A stretch of DNA of 64,000 nt. Origin: JBAXTE01 sp037130365 (GTDB lineage Bacteria; Bacteroidota; Bacteroidia; Bacteroidales; WCHB1-69). The notes under the pieces were generated by a model that was not told the origin of the DNA, did not search any database, and saw nothing but the letters and a program-made list of their open reading frames with translations. This document shows, piece after piece, positions 53,423 to 62,391 of the stretch (position 1 is the stretch's first letter; each line of letters begins with the position of its first letter). The stretch is taken from positions 42,104 to 106,103 of the forward strand of contig JBAXTE010000012.1 in assembly GCA_037130365.1 (NCBI GenBank), in the 5' to 3' direction. Both the position numbers and the translations under genes were made by a program.

Positions 53423-55249
53423 ATGAAGACTTCTACATATTCAAATCGTAAAACTACAATGATTTTGATTTTTGTATTAATAGGAGCCATTTTTCTGATA
53501 CGATTATTTTACTTGCAAATTATTGATGATAGTTCAGTGTTTTATGCCAATAGAAATGCTTTGAGGTATATTGTCCAACATCCTGCTAGAGGTATTATTT
53601 ACGATCGTAATGGTAAATTAATGACATACAACGAAGCGACTTACGATTTAATGGTTGTTCCAAATCAAGTAACACAATTAGATACTGCCGATTTATGCGA
53701 AATTCTTGGTTTATCTCCCTTAGAAGTGAAAAATCGTCTAGATAATGCAATCGGCTATTCAAGATTCTCTTCCTCGATTTTTGAAAAACAAATTTCTAAA
53801 GAAATTTATGGTTATCTTGAAGAGAAATTATACAAATTCCCAGGTTTTTATGTCCAATCTCGTACCCTTAGAAAATACCCAACTCCAGCAGCTGCTCACA
53901 CATTAGGATATATTGGTGAAGCAAATGAGGAAATGATAAAGAAAAACCCATACTATAAACCTGGTGATTATATTGGAGTTAGTGGAATTGAAAAATCGTA
54001 TGAAGAGTTTTTACGGGGTCGCAAAGGTGTGAGAGTGAGTATGGTAGATGTTCATAATCGCGAAAAAGGATCTTTTCGAAATGGAATTTATGATACCGTT
54101 GCAGAAGCAGGCAAAAGTCTATGGTCTAGCATCGATTTAGAATTACAAGAGTATGGAGAAAAGTTGATGAGAGGAAAAAAAGGAAGCGTGGTTGCTATTG
54201 AACCATCAACGGGAGAATTATTAGCCATTGTTTCAAGTCCAACCTACGATCCCAATTTACTTGTGGGTAGAGTTAGAGCGATGAATTACATGAAATTACT
54301 TCGCGATACACTCAACAATCCACTGTTTAACCGTGCATTGATGGCTATGTATCCTCCAGGTTCTACTTTTAAAATTGTAAATGCCCTTATTGGAGAGCAA
54401 GAAGGTGTTTTAAAACCATCAACTCAATATTCTTGCGAACTTGGATTTCATGCCGGTAGTTTGACCGTTAAATGCCATAAACACCCATCACCATTGAATT
54501 TGGCACAGTCTATTCAAAATTCTTGTAATGCATATTACTGCAAAGCCTATAAAGCGATTATTGATAATCGGAGAAAATATAAAAATTCAAAAGAGGGGTA
54601 CAATGCATGGCGACAATATGTCCTTAATATGGGATTTGGTCGAAAATTTAACTCCGATTTGCCCTATGAGCTTAAAGGCATTTTGCCAACAGCAGAATAT
54701 TACGATAAAACTCGTGGTAAAAATGCTTGGAAAGCATTGTCAATCATTTCGCTTGCAATTGGTCAGGGTGAGTTGGGGACAACGCCTTTACAGCTGGCAA
54801 ATTTAGCATCTATAATCGCAAATCGGGGATTTTATTATACCCCTCATATCGTGAAAGCGATTGGTACCGAAAATAATAAAAACTTAAGGTTTATTAAACC
54901 AAACGAGACAGGAATTGAAACAAAATACTTCGATCCAATTGTTGAAGGTATGAGAAATGCGGTGTTAAAAGGTACTGCGACTTCAGCAAAACAAGCTGAT
55001 ATTCCGATTGCGGGCAAAACGGGAACGGCACAGAATCCTCATGGAGAACCACACTCGCTGTTTATTTGCTTTGCACCAATTGAAAATCCCAAAATTGCAA
55101 TTTGCGTGATTGTTGAAAATGGAGGTTATGGTGGCGAAATTGCTGCTCCAATTGCTAGTTTGATGATAGAATATTACGTTACCCGTAAAATTACAAAACC
55201 TGAATTAGAACAAAAAATAATGAACATTAACTTGATTAGAAAGTGGTAA
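53423..55249 (+). CDS. mrdA: Penicillin-binding protein 2
   Basis: The 608-residue transpeptidase has one N-terminal membrane segment (about 13-33), a dimerisation region (about 45-230) and a transpeptidase domain with SxxK motif STFK near 313, SCN near 367 and KTGTAQ near 532. PBP2 cross-links peptidoglycan during elongation, with RodA as glycosyltransferase. The stop overlaps the rodA start. It has a TAAATTTG box at 53384-53391. Confidence 0.95.
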   Translation: MKTSTYSNRKTTMILIFVLIGAIFLIRLFYLQIIDDSSVFYANRNALRYIVQHPARGIIYDRNGKLMTYNEATYDLMVVPNQVTQLDTADLCEILGLSPLEVKNRLDNAIGYSRFSSSIFEKQISKEIYGYLEEKLYKFPGFYVQSRTLRKYPTPAAAHTLGYIGEANEEMIKKNPYYKPGDYIGVSGIEKSYEEFLRGRKGVRVSMVDVHNREKGSFRNGIYDTVAEAGKSLWSSIDLELQEYGEKLMRGKKGSVVAIEPSTGELLAIVSSPTYDPNLLVGRVRAMNYMKLLRDTLNNPLFNRALMAMYPPGSTFKIVNALIGEQEGVLKPSTQYSCELGFHAGSLTVKCHKHPSPLNLAQSIQNSCNAYYCKAYKAIIDNRRKYKNSKEGYNAWRQYVLNMGFGRKFNSDLPYELKGILPTAEYYDKTRGKNAWKALSIISLAIGQGELGTTPLQLANLASIIANRGFYYTPHIVKAIGTENNKNLRFIKPNETGIETKYFDPIVEGMRNAVLKGTATSAKQADIPIAGKTGTAQNPHGEPHSLFICFAPIENPKIAICVIVENGGYGGEIAAPIASLMIEYYVTRKITKPELEQKIMNINLIRKW

Positions 55250-56511
55250 GAGATTTTAACACAAAAAGTATTTTTTCAAATATTGACAAACCATTGATCA
55301 TCTTATATATGATTTTGGTGCTTTTTGGATGGGTAAATATTTATGCTGCAGTGTTTAATGATGCTCATAGTAGCATTTTGGATTTTTCGCAGAGTTATGG
55401 TAAACAAATGCTTTGGATTGTGAGTGCCCTTTTACTTGGGTTGTTTATTCTGGTTATCGACTCAAAATTTTATACCACTTTCGCATTTCTATTTTATGGT
55501 GTTAATATCGCACTTCTGATTGCTGTGCTATTTGTTGGGAAAGAAATTGCGGGTTCTAAATCGTGGATGGGAATTGGAGAATTTGGAATTCAGCCTTCTG
55601 AATTTGCTAAAATTGCCACAGCAATGGCTATAGCAAAACTCTTGGGTGAATCTAATAGAACAATATTGCAAAAAGATACTAGAGTCATGGCTTTTGCCTT
55701 AATAGGGATTCCTATACTCTTCATCCTTTTGCAAAATGATACTGGATCTGCTATTGTTTTTCTCTCTTTTTTGCTCGTTTTCTATCGTGAAGGAATGACT
55801 GGAACTATAATTTGGTTCGGTTTACTAACTATATTTTTATTTATTTTTACCTTGATTTTTAATCAATGGTATGTGATAATTGGGCTTACAGTTATTGCTC
55901 TTGTGTTTTGGTACATATTCCGAAAATATCGCAAAGCATTGATTACACTTGTGGTAATATACGTCTTGGCTTCGCTATTTACTATTGGGGTTGAATATTT
56001 TTTTAATAACACATTACAGCCTCATCAAAAAGACCGTATAGAAATACTTTTAGGACTTAAATCAGACCCCAAAGGTGCTGGATATAACGTAAATCAATCT
56101 AAAATTGCGATTGGCTCTGGTGGCTTAATTGGAAAAGGCTTCTTGCAGGGAACTCAAACTAAATTCAAATTTGTACCCGAGCAAAGTACCGATTTTATAT
56201 TCTGTACAGTAGGCGAGGAGTGGGGATTTGTTGGGAGTTCTGTATTTGTTGTTTTATTTATTTCATTGATTATCAGAGTGCTGTTTTTAGCCGAAAAACA
56301 ACGATCTCCATTTAGTCGAATTTACGGATATGGTGTGGCTGTTATTTTGTTTACCCATTTCGCTATAAATGTGGGAATGACGCTAGGTTTAATGCCAGTT
56401 ATTGGAATCCCTCTGCCTTTCTTAAGTTATGGCGGGTCTTCTCTTTGGTCATTTACAGTGTTGCTTTTTATTTTTATTCGATTAGATATGAATAAAAAAG
56501 ATGTGATTTAG
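55243..56511 (+). CDS. rodA: RodA, rod-shape-determining glycosyltransferase
   Basis: The 422-residue membrane protein has about ten hydrophobic segments and the SEDS signatures GKEIAGSKSWMGIGEFGIQP, LQNDTGSAIVFLSFLLVFYR and MPVIGIPLPFLSYGGSSLWS. The start is a GTG at 55243, overlapping the mrdA stop by 7 nt, which supports translational coupling. RodA polymerises glycan strands with PBP2. The mreBCD genes are not in the window. Confidence 0.93.
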   Translation: MVRDFNTKSIFSNIDKPLIILYMILVLFGWVNIYAAVFNDAHSSILDFSQSYGKQMLWIVSALLLGLFILVIDSKFYTTFAFLFYGVNIALLIAVLFVGKEIAGSKSWMGIGEFGIQPSEFAKIATAMAIAKLLGESNRTILQKDTRVMAFALIGIPILFILLQNDTGSAIVFLSFLLVFYREGMTGTIIWFGLLTIFLFIFTLIFNQWYVIIGLTVIALVFWYIFRKYRKALITLVVIYVLASLFTIGVEYFFNNTLQPHQKDRIEILLGLKSDPKGAGYNVNQSKIAIGSGGLIGKGFLQGTQTKFKFVPEQSTDFIFCTVGEEWGFVGSSVFVVLFISLIIRVLFLAEKQRSPFSRIYGYGVAVILFTHFAINVGMTLGLMPVIGIPLPFLSYGGSSLWSFTVLLFIFIRLDMNKKDVI

Positions 56512-56536
56512 TTTGTAACTTTGCAAAAATGAAAGT

Positions 56537-57550
56537 ATGAGAGATATAATTTCGGAACTTGAAAAAAAGATTGAAAAAAAGAGAGTCCTCATAATTGGTG
56601 ACGTTATGATTGACGCATACTTGTTCGGAACTGTGGATAGAATTTCTCCCGAAGCTCCTGTTCCAATAGTGAATCTTTTAAAACGTAATAATCGTTTGGG
56701 AGGAGCCGCAAATGTAGCGCTAAATATTCAATCTCTGGGAGCAATTCCTGTGTTATGTTCTGTTATTGGCAGCGATGATAAAGGCAAAGAGTTTCTGCAA
56801 ATGTTGAAAGATAATAACTTGTCAACAGAAGGGATGATGTTGAGTGAGAATAGAATTACTACAACAAAATTTCGAATTATAGGAAACAATGCACAACTAC
56901 TTCGAGTAGATGAAGAAGATGATTCGTCTCTTTCTGCTGATGATAATCTAAACTTGCTAAATCATATTATCAACATTTTAGACCATAAGAAAGTCGATTC
57001 AATTATTTTTGAAGACTATGATAAAGGAGTGCTTTCAATGGATTTAATCGAAAAGATAATTCAAAAAGCTAACCTTCTTAAAATACCAGTTACTGTTGAT
57101 CCAAAAAAACGAAACTTTAACGCATATAGTCATTGCACAATTTTTAAACCTAATTTAAAAGAGCTAAAAGAAGGAACTAAAGCAGACATTGATTACTCAA
57201 ATATTGATGCAATTAGCAATTTAATCGAGAAATATATAGACCAACATAATATTAAAATAGCATTAATCACACTTTCAGAAAAAGGGGTGCTAATAGTTTG
57301 GAAAGAAAGTGATAATGCCTATCAACATAAACTGATTCCTGCTCATTTTCGTAACATCGTTGATGTTTCTGGTGCTGGAGATACTGTGATTAGCGTGGTC
57401 ACTTTGTGCAATGCAATTGGGCTTTCTCATATTCAAATGGCTGCTATTGCCAATTTGGCTGGCGGCCTAGTCTGCGAAGAAGTTGGAGTGATCCCTATTT
57501 CAAAAGAAAAACTACTTAACGAAATTGTTAGGCTTAAACTAATCAATTAA
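56537..57550 (+). CDS. PfkB-family kinase, heptose 7-phosphate kinase-like (RfaE1/HldA type)
   Basis: The 337-residue protein is a PfkB carbohydrate kinase with GDVMIDAYLFGTVDRISPEA, GGAANVALNIQSLGAIPVLC, and C-terminal VDVSGAGDTVISVVTLCNAI holding the catalytic Asp (GAGD). The first motif is that of the kinase domain of HldE/RfaE1, which phosphorylates D-glycero-D-manno-heptose 7-phosphate for LPS. The nucleotidyltransferase half is absent here. A TAACTTTG box lies at 56516-56523. The next gene is 5 nt away. Confidence 0.85.
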   Translation: MRDIISELEKKIEKKRVLIIGDVMIDAYLFGTVDRISPEAPVPIVNLLKRNNRLGGAANVALNIQSLGAIPVLCSVIGSDDKGKEFLQMLKDNNLSTEGMMLSENRITTTKFRIIGNNAQLLRVDEEDDSSLSADDNLNLLNHIINILDHKKVDSIIFEDYDKGVLSMDLIEKIIQKANLLKIPVTVDPKKRNFNAYSHCTIFKPNLKELKEGTKADIDYSNIDAISNLIEKYIDQHNIKIALITLSEKGVLIVWKESDNAYQHKLIPAHFRNIVDVSGAGDTVISVVTLCNAIGLSHIQMAAIANLAGGLVCEEVGVIPISKEKLLNEIVRLKLIN

Positions 57551-57555
57551 CTCAA

Positions 57556-58281
57556 ATGCAGAAAATTCAAAAAGATAAAGAAAAAATTGCGTCAATGTTC
57601 GATGAAATTGCTCAATCATACGATAGAGCTGATCATATTCTTTCGATGGGCGTTGATCATATATGGAGACGGAAAATTAGAAAACTGATTCAAAGAGATT
57701 TTCCTCAACAATCGATCAGTATTTTAGATATTGCTACAGGAACTGCCGATTTGGCAATTGAAATGGCTAAAATTGAGCAGAGTAAAATTGTAGGAATTGA
57801 TATTGCAGAACAAATGCTGGCTGTGGGAAAAGAAAAAGTAAATCGAAAACATTTGCAAAATATTGAATTAAGGCGTGCAGATGCCCTCAAAATTCCATTT
57901 TCAGATAACTCCTTCGATGTGGTTACTGTTGCTTTCGGAGTGCGAAATTTCGAAAACTTAGAGGCTGGAATTAAAGAAATATTTCGTGTGCTAAAACCTA
58001 ACGGCAGATATTATATCCTTGAACTTACAAGACCAATTGCCATCTTTAGACCATTTTATTCGATTTATTTATACTATATTCTTCCAATTTTAGGCTTTTT
58101 AATTACTCAAAAGAAAACCGCATACGTTTATCTTAAAAATACAATTCGCGACTTTCATCAAGATGATGCTTTAGATGCATTCTTCATTAATCAAGGATTT
58201 AAAAATACGTCATTCACACATTTATCATTAGGAATAGCTACCATTTATAAAGGAATAAAAATTAAAAAAGAAATTATTTAA
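57556..58281 (+). CDS. ubiE: Demethylmenaquinone/ubiquinone methyltransferase
   Basis: The 241-residue protein has the UbiE pattern: IASMFDEIAQSYDRADHILS, ILDIATGTADLAIEMA, then VVTVAFGVRNFENLEAGIKE and C-terminal GIATIYKGIK. It methylates demethylmenaquinone in the respiratory quinone pathway. The ubiE-porT neighbourhood, seen here, is common in Bacteroidota. It lies in a probable operon with the PfkB gene upstream (5-nt gap). Confidence 0.95.
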   Translation: MQKIQKDKEKIASMFDEIAQSYDRADHILSMGVDHIWRRKIRKLIQRDFPQQSISILDIATGTADLAIEMAKIEQSKIVGIDIAEQMLAVGKEKVNRKHLQNIELRRADALKIPFSDNSFDVVTVAFGVRNFENLEAGIKEIFRVLKPNGRYYILELTRPIAIFRPFYSIYLYYILPILGFLITQKKTAYVYLKNTIRDFHQDDALDAFFINQGFKNTSFTHLSLGIATIYKGIKIKKEII

Positions 58282-58354
58282 TCATTGCATCTGGCTGAGA
58301 ATGTAATAAATTTATACACATTTCGTTTAGTCAAGATATTAATACGTTGAAATT

Positions 58355-59062
58355 TTGAGAAAAGCATTTTCTATTCTATTTTTTATGTTGTTTTGTTCAT
58401 ATGTGTTTGCGCAAGGTTCGAGAGCACCGAATCTTCCAAAATATGATTTAAAAAAATATCATTTTGGATTTTTATTAGCAGTAAATCAATTCGATTTTTC
58501 AATAAAACCATACAGTAATCTTAATTCTTTTGATTCGCTTATGGTTGTAGAAACTCAGCCTCAAAGTGGGTTTAATCTAGGTATTATTTCAAATATGAGA
58601 TTAGGAAATAACTTCGATTTGCGATTTTTGCCTACTTTGTCTTTTGGCGATAGAATTATAAATTATACTATCAAATATCGAGATACAATTTCTCAAGTGG
58701 TAAGCAAAAAAGTGGAATCTACCTATTTGGACTTTCCAATTCTATTGAAATTCAAATCTAGTAGAATGAATAATACTAGAATATATGTGTTGGGTGGTTT
58801 TAATTATAGTATAGATTTAGCATCTCAAGCTAAAAAGAAAAATGAACAGAAAAACGAAGTGCTTATTAAATTACTTCGAAACGATTACTCTTTTCAGGTC
58901 GGTGTTGGGATGGATTTTTACTTGACTTACTTTAAATTTGCCGCTGAGTTTAAAATGGCTTATGGATTTAAAGATCTTATTCAACGTGAAGGAAATCTGT
59001 TTTCTAATTCTATCGATCGACTAAACTCAAAAATAATGCAAGTGTCATTTCTTTTCGAATAA
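58355..59062 (+). CDS. porT: PorT-like type IX secretion protein
   Basis: The frame begins with a TTG at 58355 (LRKAFSILFFMLFCSYVFAQ), giving a good signal peptide; no upstream ATG is in frame. The 235-residue protein has the outer-membrane strand pattern of PorT/SprT: YHFGFLLAVNQFDFSIKPYS, GFNLGIISNMRLGNNFDLRF, STYLDFPILLKFKSSR, FQVGVGMDFYLTYFKF. PorT is a core subunit of T9SS. Location next to ubiE supports the call. Confidence 0.85.
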   Translation: MRKAFSILFFMLFCSYVFAQGSRAPNLPKYDLKKYHFGFLLAVNQFDFSIKPYSNLNSFDSLMVVETQPQSGFNLGIISNMRLGNNFDLRFLPTLSFGDRIINYTIKYRDTISQVVSKKVESTYLDFPILLKFKSSRMNNTRIYVLGGFNYSIDLASQAKKKNEQKNEVLIKLLRNDYSFQVGVGMDFYLTYFKFAAEFKMAYGFKDLIQREGNLFSNSIDRLNSKIMQVSFLFE

Positions 59063-59077
59063 TATTAATTAGCTCAG

Positions 59078-60652
59078 ATGATAAACGAAGTTGAACTGTT
59101 AATGCTTGCTCAAGATGCAGATAATCAAGAAAATATCCGCAAAGAAATTCAGGCAAAATTGAATATTCCACCAAGTTCAACAATGACCTATAAACTGATT
59201 AAACGCTCCTTAGATGCTCGTAGAAAACCCATTATGAGCCAATTGAAATTCATGGTATATATTGATGAACCAATGGTTTTGAACCCAAATTCATTCATTG
59301 ATGATTTGCCGGATGTTTCTAATCAAAAATCTGTTATAGTTATCGGCGCGGGTCCTGCTGGACTTTTTGCTGCTATAAAACTTATTGAATTGGGTTTAAA
59401 ACCAATAATTTTTGAACGCGGAAAAGATGTAGAAAACAGAAAGTTTGATGTGTCAAATATTAATCGCAATATTAATGTAAATACGGAATCAAATTGGTGC
59501 TTTGGCGAAGGTGGTGCAGGAACTTATTCTGATGGAAAACTTTATACTCGCTCTACAAAAAGAGGCGATGTAAACTCAATATTAGATTTATTTATTGCTC
59601 ATGGCGCCAATCCAGAAATTGCTGTTGAAGCACATGCACATATTGGCACTGATAAACTACCCACAATTATTAGTAATATTCGCCATACAATCATTCGTCA
59701 TGGAGGCGAAGTTCATTTTTATACAAAAATTATTGATATTGTTGTTGAAAAAGATAAAGTTGTAGAATTGATTGATGGAGATAACAATAGACATCACGCA
59801 GATGCTTATATCTTAGCAACTGGCCATTCTGCCACAGATATCTATGAACTTTTTAATCGGAAACAATTTGCTATGGAACAAAAATCATTTGCAATGGGAT
59901 TTCGTATAGAACATCCTCAGGCACTGATTGATTCTATTCAATATAAACTACCAGTACGACCAAATTACTTACCAGCAGCCAGCTATTCGCTGGTACAACA
60001 AGTTAATAATAGAGGCGTTTTTTCGTTCTGTATGTGCCCTGGAGGAATCATAGTACCAGCTTCTACTCACGAAAATCAATTAGTTGTAAATGGAATGTCT
60101 AACTCGCAACGTAATTCTCCGTATGCAAATGCAGGAATTGTTGTTTCTGTTGAATCTTCAGATGTAAGAGGTTTGAATAATGACCATGCATTAGCTGGTT
60201 TGCATTTTCAGCAAGAAATTGAGCATAAGGCTTGGCTAGCTGGGGGTAAATCTCTTGTGGCTCCAGCTCAACGATTAACTGATTTTGTAAATAATAAAAT
60301 TTCTCAAAATTTACCAAAATGCTCATACAATCCAGGGTTGTTATCTTCAAATTTGTCTGCAATTTATCCAGAATTTATTACCCAAAGACTCAAAGAGGCA
60401 CTTGTCTTATTTAACCAGAAAATGAGAGGTTTCTATACCAACGAAGCGGTTTTAGTAGGAGTGGAGTCTCGAACATCTTCGCCAATTAGGATTCTTCGCG
60501 ATGCAGTAACCTTAAGTCATGTTCAGTTCTCAAATCTTTTTCCCGCAGGCGAAGGAGCAGGTTATGCAGGAGGAATTGTATCTTCTGCAATTGATGGTCA
60601 ACGATGCGCAGAGCACGCTTCATTATATATTAATACATCGAATACAAAATAA
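59078..60652 (+). CDS. FAD-dependent oxidoreductase
   Basis: The 524-residue protein has a dinucleotide-binding motif (SVIVIGAGPAGLFAAIKLIE, about 88-107), NWCFGEGGAGTYSDGKLYTR, and the C-terminal LFPAGEGAGYAGGIVSSAID that binds FAD. This is the pattern of uncharacterised FAD-dependent dehydrogenases (COG2509 type). The N-terminal ~75 residues (IRKEIQAKLNIPPSSTMTYK) form an extra domain usual in that family. It starts 16 nt after porT and precedes an orphan gene by 9 nt. Confidence 0.88.
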   Translation: MINEVELLMLAQDADNQENIRKEIQAKLNIPPSSTMTYKLIKRSLDARRKPIMSQLKFMVYIDEPMVLNPNSFIDDLPDVSNQKSVIVIGAGPAGLFAAIKLIELGLKPIIFERGKDVENRKFDVSNINRNINVNTESNWCFGEGGAGTYSDGKLYTRSTKRGDVNSILDLFIAHGANPEIAVEAHAHIGTDKLPTIISNIRHTIIRHGGEVHFYTKIIDIVVEKDKVVELIDGDNNRHHADAYILATGHSATDIYELFNRKQFAMEQKSFAMGFRIEHPQALIDSIQYKLPVRPNYLPAASYSLVQQVNNRGVFSFCMCPGGIIVPASTHENQLVVNGMSNSQRNSPYANAGIVVSVESSDVRGLNNDHALAGLHFQQEIEHKAWLAGGKSLVAPAQRLTDFVNNKISQNLPKCSYNPGLLSSNLSAIYPEFITQRLKEALVLFNQKMRGFYTNEAVLVGVESRTSSPIRILRDAVTLSHVQFSNLFPAGEGAGYAGGIVSSAIDGQRCAEHASLYINTSNTK

Positions 60653-60660
60653 ATAATCAT

Positions 60661-61344
60661 ATGGAAAATGAAATTTTTGATCTTCTTCTTAGTAAAGGAA
60701 ATTTTAAGCAAGATATTTACGATCAAACATGTAAAGGTTTTGAAAGTATGAGAAACATTGCTCTTGATTTTGAAAAAGAGTATAATCTTAAGTATAAGAA
60801 TGCAAACCCCAGAATTAATGTGGAGGTTACAAATATTTCAGATTTTGAATTTTCGCTCAAATTTGCAACAGATATGCTTGTGTTTATGATGCATACCAAT
60901 GTGTTTGAGTTTCCTCGTGCTCACGATGTGTTTAAGCTTCCGTATGTAAAAGAAGACGTTTCACGTTCTTATTGTGGAATCATAAATATTTATAACTTTT
61001 TGGCAGATTCGTTTAAGTATAACCGTATTAATGATTCGGGATATTTAATAGGTAGGATTTTTATTAATAAAGATAATCATTACTACATTGAAGGAAAGCA
61101 CGAAATGGGATTGCAATTTAATAACTTCTCTCAAAATGTTTTTGAAGATAAATTCAGAGCTGAGGTTCTAGCTGCTTCTGTAAAGTATGCAATAAATTTT
61201 GATCTTTTAACCCCTCCCTACGATAACTTAAAAGAAATTACAGTGCTAGATGTGAAGCAACTAGAAATGCAAAATATGACATTGAAAACTGCTAAACGGA
61301 TGGGGTTTAAGTTTCAATCAGATAAAGAGGATACTAAAAGCTAG
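60661..61344 (+). CDS. Protein of unknown function
   Basis: A 227-residue protein not recognised. Mixed alpha/beta, cytoplasmic by composition (no signal peptide or membrane segment), with a central block DVFKLPYVKEDVSRSYCGII and RINDSGYLIGRIFINKDNHY and a basic tail. It is probably co-transcribed with the FAD oxidoreductase (9-nt gap). Homologues are likely confined to Bacteroidota, but this is only an impression. Confidence 0.5.
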   Translation: MENEIFDLLLSKGNFKQDIYDQTCKGFESMRNIALDFEKEYNLKYKNANPRINVEVTNISDFEFSLKFATDMLVFMMHTNVFEFPRAHDVFKLPYVKEDVSRSYCGIINIYNFLADSFKYNRINDSGYLIGRIFINKDNHYYIEGKHEMGLQFNNFSQNVFEDKFRAEVLAASVKYAINFDLLTPPYDNLKEITVLDVKQLEMQNMTLKTAKRMGFKFQSDKEDTKS

Positions 61345-61380
61345 AAAAACAGAATTTTTTTAAGTTTTTTTGTTCAAAAA

Positions 61381-61411
61381 TTTGGAGGTTTAAAAAAAAG
61401 TACTACCTTTG
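61381..61411 (+). promoter_or_regulatory. tRNA-Glu promoter
   Basis: TTTG (61381-61384) and TACCTTTG (61404-61411) are separated by 19 nt, a close match to the Bacteroidota consensus, 18 nt before the tRNA. Confidence 0.8.
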
Positions 61412-61429
61412 CACTGTTCTTAACAAAAT

Positions 61430-61501
61430 GGTCGGTTCGTCTAGGGGTTAGGACGCCAGGTTTTCATCCTGGTAACAGGGGTTCGATTCCCCTACCGACT
61501 A
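61430..61501 (+). tRNA. tRNA-Glu (anticodon TTC)
   Basis: The 72-nt cloverleaf has acceptor stem GGTCGGT/ACCGACT (first pair G-U), anticodon stem CCAGG/CCTGG with loop TTTTCAT reading TTC, and a T-arm with GTTCGATTC. CCA is not encoded. tRNA-Glu 3' ends are common integration sites, and the region downstream is accessory. Confidence 0.95.
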
Positions 61502-61514
61502 CTATAAGCACACC

Positions 61515-61550
61515 AACCGTAACTGATTATCAAGCAGTTACGGTTTTTTT
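61515..61550 (+). terminator. Intrinsic terminator of tRNA-Glu
   Basis: A perfect 10-bp stem (61515-61524 with 61536-61545), an 11-nt loop and a run of seven T. Confidence 0.9.
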
Positions 61551-61586
61551 ATTGCTAACTTGCACGACACTTGCACGACATGTTTC

Positions 61587-61956
61587 GGGTCAGTGTTAAA
61601 AGTTGGGTCATTTAGAAATTTATCCAAAAATATTATTGAGTCTAAACAGGAAGAATTTTGAGTCACACACACCTCTGAAATTTCTTCTAAAGTCTTTGAT
61701 TTTTGCATTGAAGGATTCTGCAAATGCATTTGTTGAGCGGTTTTCAAAGAAATTCAGAATATTTGGATAGTGCATTTCAAAGGTTCTTCTAATTGTAGCA
61801 AAAGACTTAAATCCACTGAGTTCTATTTCATTGAACCATCTAGCCATTTTTGCTAAAGCCACTCCTTTTTCTATGTTTCGGTTATAAATATCAGATAAGC
61901 CACATGTTAGCTGATACGCCTTTTGTATATCCGGAAATTCTTTGAAAAGTATTTGA
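61587..61956 (-). pseudogene. 5'-truncated ISL3-like transposase with IS end
   Basis: The frame reads the C-terminal ~120 residues of an ISL3-type (DDE_Tnp_ISL3) transposase: MARWFNEIELSGFKSFATIR, YPNILNFFENRSTNAFAESF and NAKIKDFRRNFRGVCDSKFF, ending at 61620. The IS end sequence GGGTCAGTGTTAAAAGTTGG begins at 61587. The 5' part of the gene is missing. It is a second, larger copy next to the fragment at 61957-62117. Confidence 0.75.
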
Positions 61957-62117
61957 GGGTCAGTGTTTAAAGTTGGGTCATTTAGAAATTTATCCAAAAA
62001 TATTATTGAGTCTAAACAGGAAGAATTTTGAGTCACAAACACCTCTGAAATTTCTTCTAAAGTCTTTAATTTTAGCATTGAAGAATTCTGCAAAAGTATT
62101 CGTTGATTCGTTTCCAA
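61957..62117 (-). pseudogene. Second fragment of the same IS transposase end
   Basis: Direct repeat of 61587-61750, 370 nt apart. It encodes NAKIKDFRRNFRGVCDSKFF with LFRLNNIFG and a stop at 61990, then the same IS end (GGGTCAGTGTTTAAAGTTGG from 61957). It is truncated at both ends. An ORF that bridges the two copies is an artefact of the joint frame. Confidence 0.75.
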
Positions 62118-62261
62118 AGAAATGGGAATATTTTGATTTGATATTTTTTGAAGTTCAAAATTGTAAAAATAAAGTTTGTTTTGATAATATTGTTAAATAA
62201 TATTATTTATTTATTAAATTGAAAATTTGTTACTTATATTTGCTTGAGCTTAAATTAAACA

Positions 62262-62328
62262 CTAACAAACCCCTGCTAAAAATTACATGCATTTTTGATT
62301 TTTTTATCTTTTAAGTAGGGTTAGTTAG
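62262..62328. other. Long imperfect hairpin upstream of the nucleosidase-HTH-HAD gene
   Basis: CTAACAAACCCCTGCT (62262-62277) pairs with AGTAGGGTTAGTTAG (62314-62328) with one mismatch and one bulge, around an A/T-rich loop of about 36 nt. It starts about 130 nt before the gene. It could be an operator, leader or end of a mobile element. A TATATTTG box at 62235-62242 lies just upstream. Confidence 0.4.
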
Positions 62329-62391
62329 CATATATTAAAAGACTTAGTCGCAAATCATATACTTTGAATTAGTATAAATAAATTCACAATA

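Noticed and set aside
61620..62117. A 165-codon ORF treated as one transposase
   Set aside because: It spans the junction of two truncated IS ends; the N-terminal part is the repeated IS end in a different frame.
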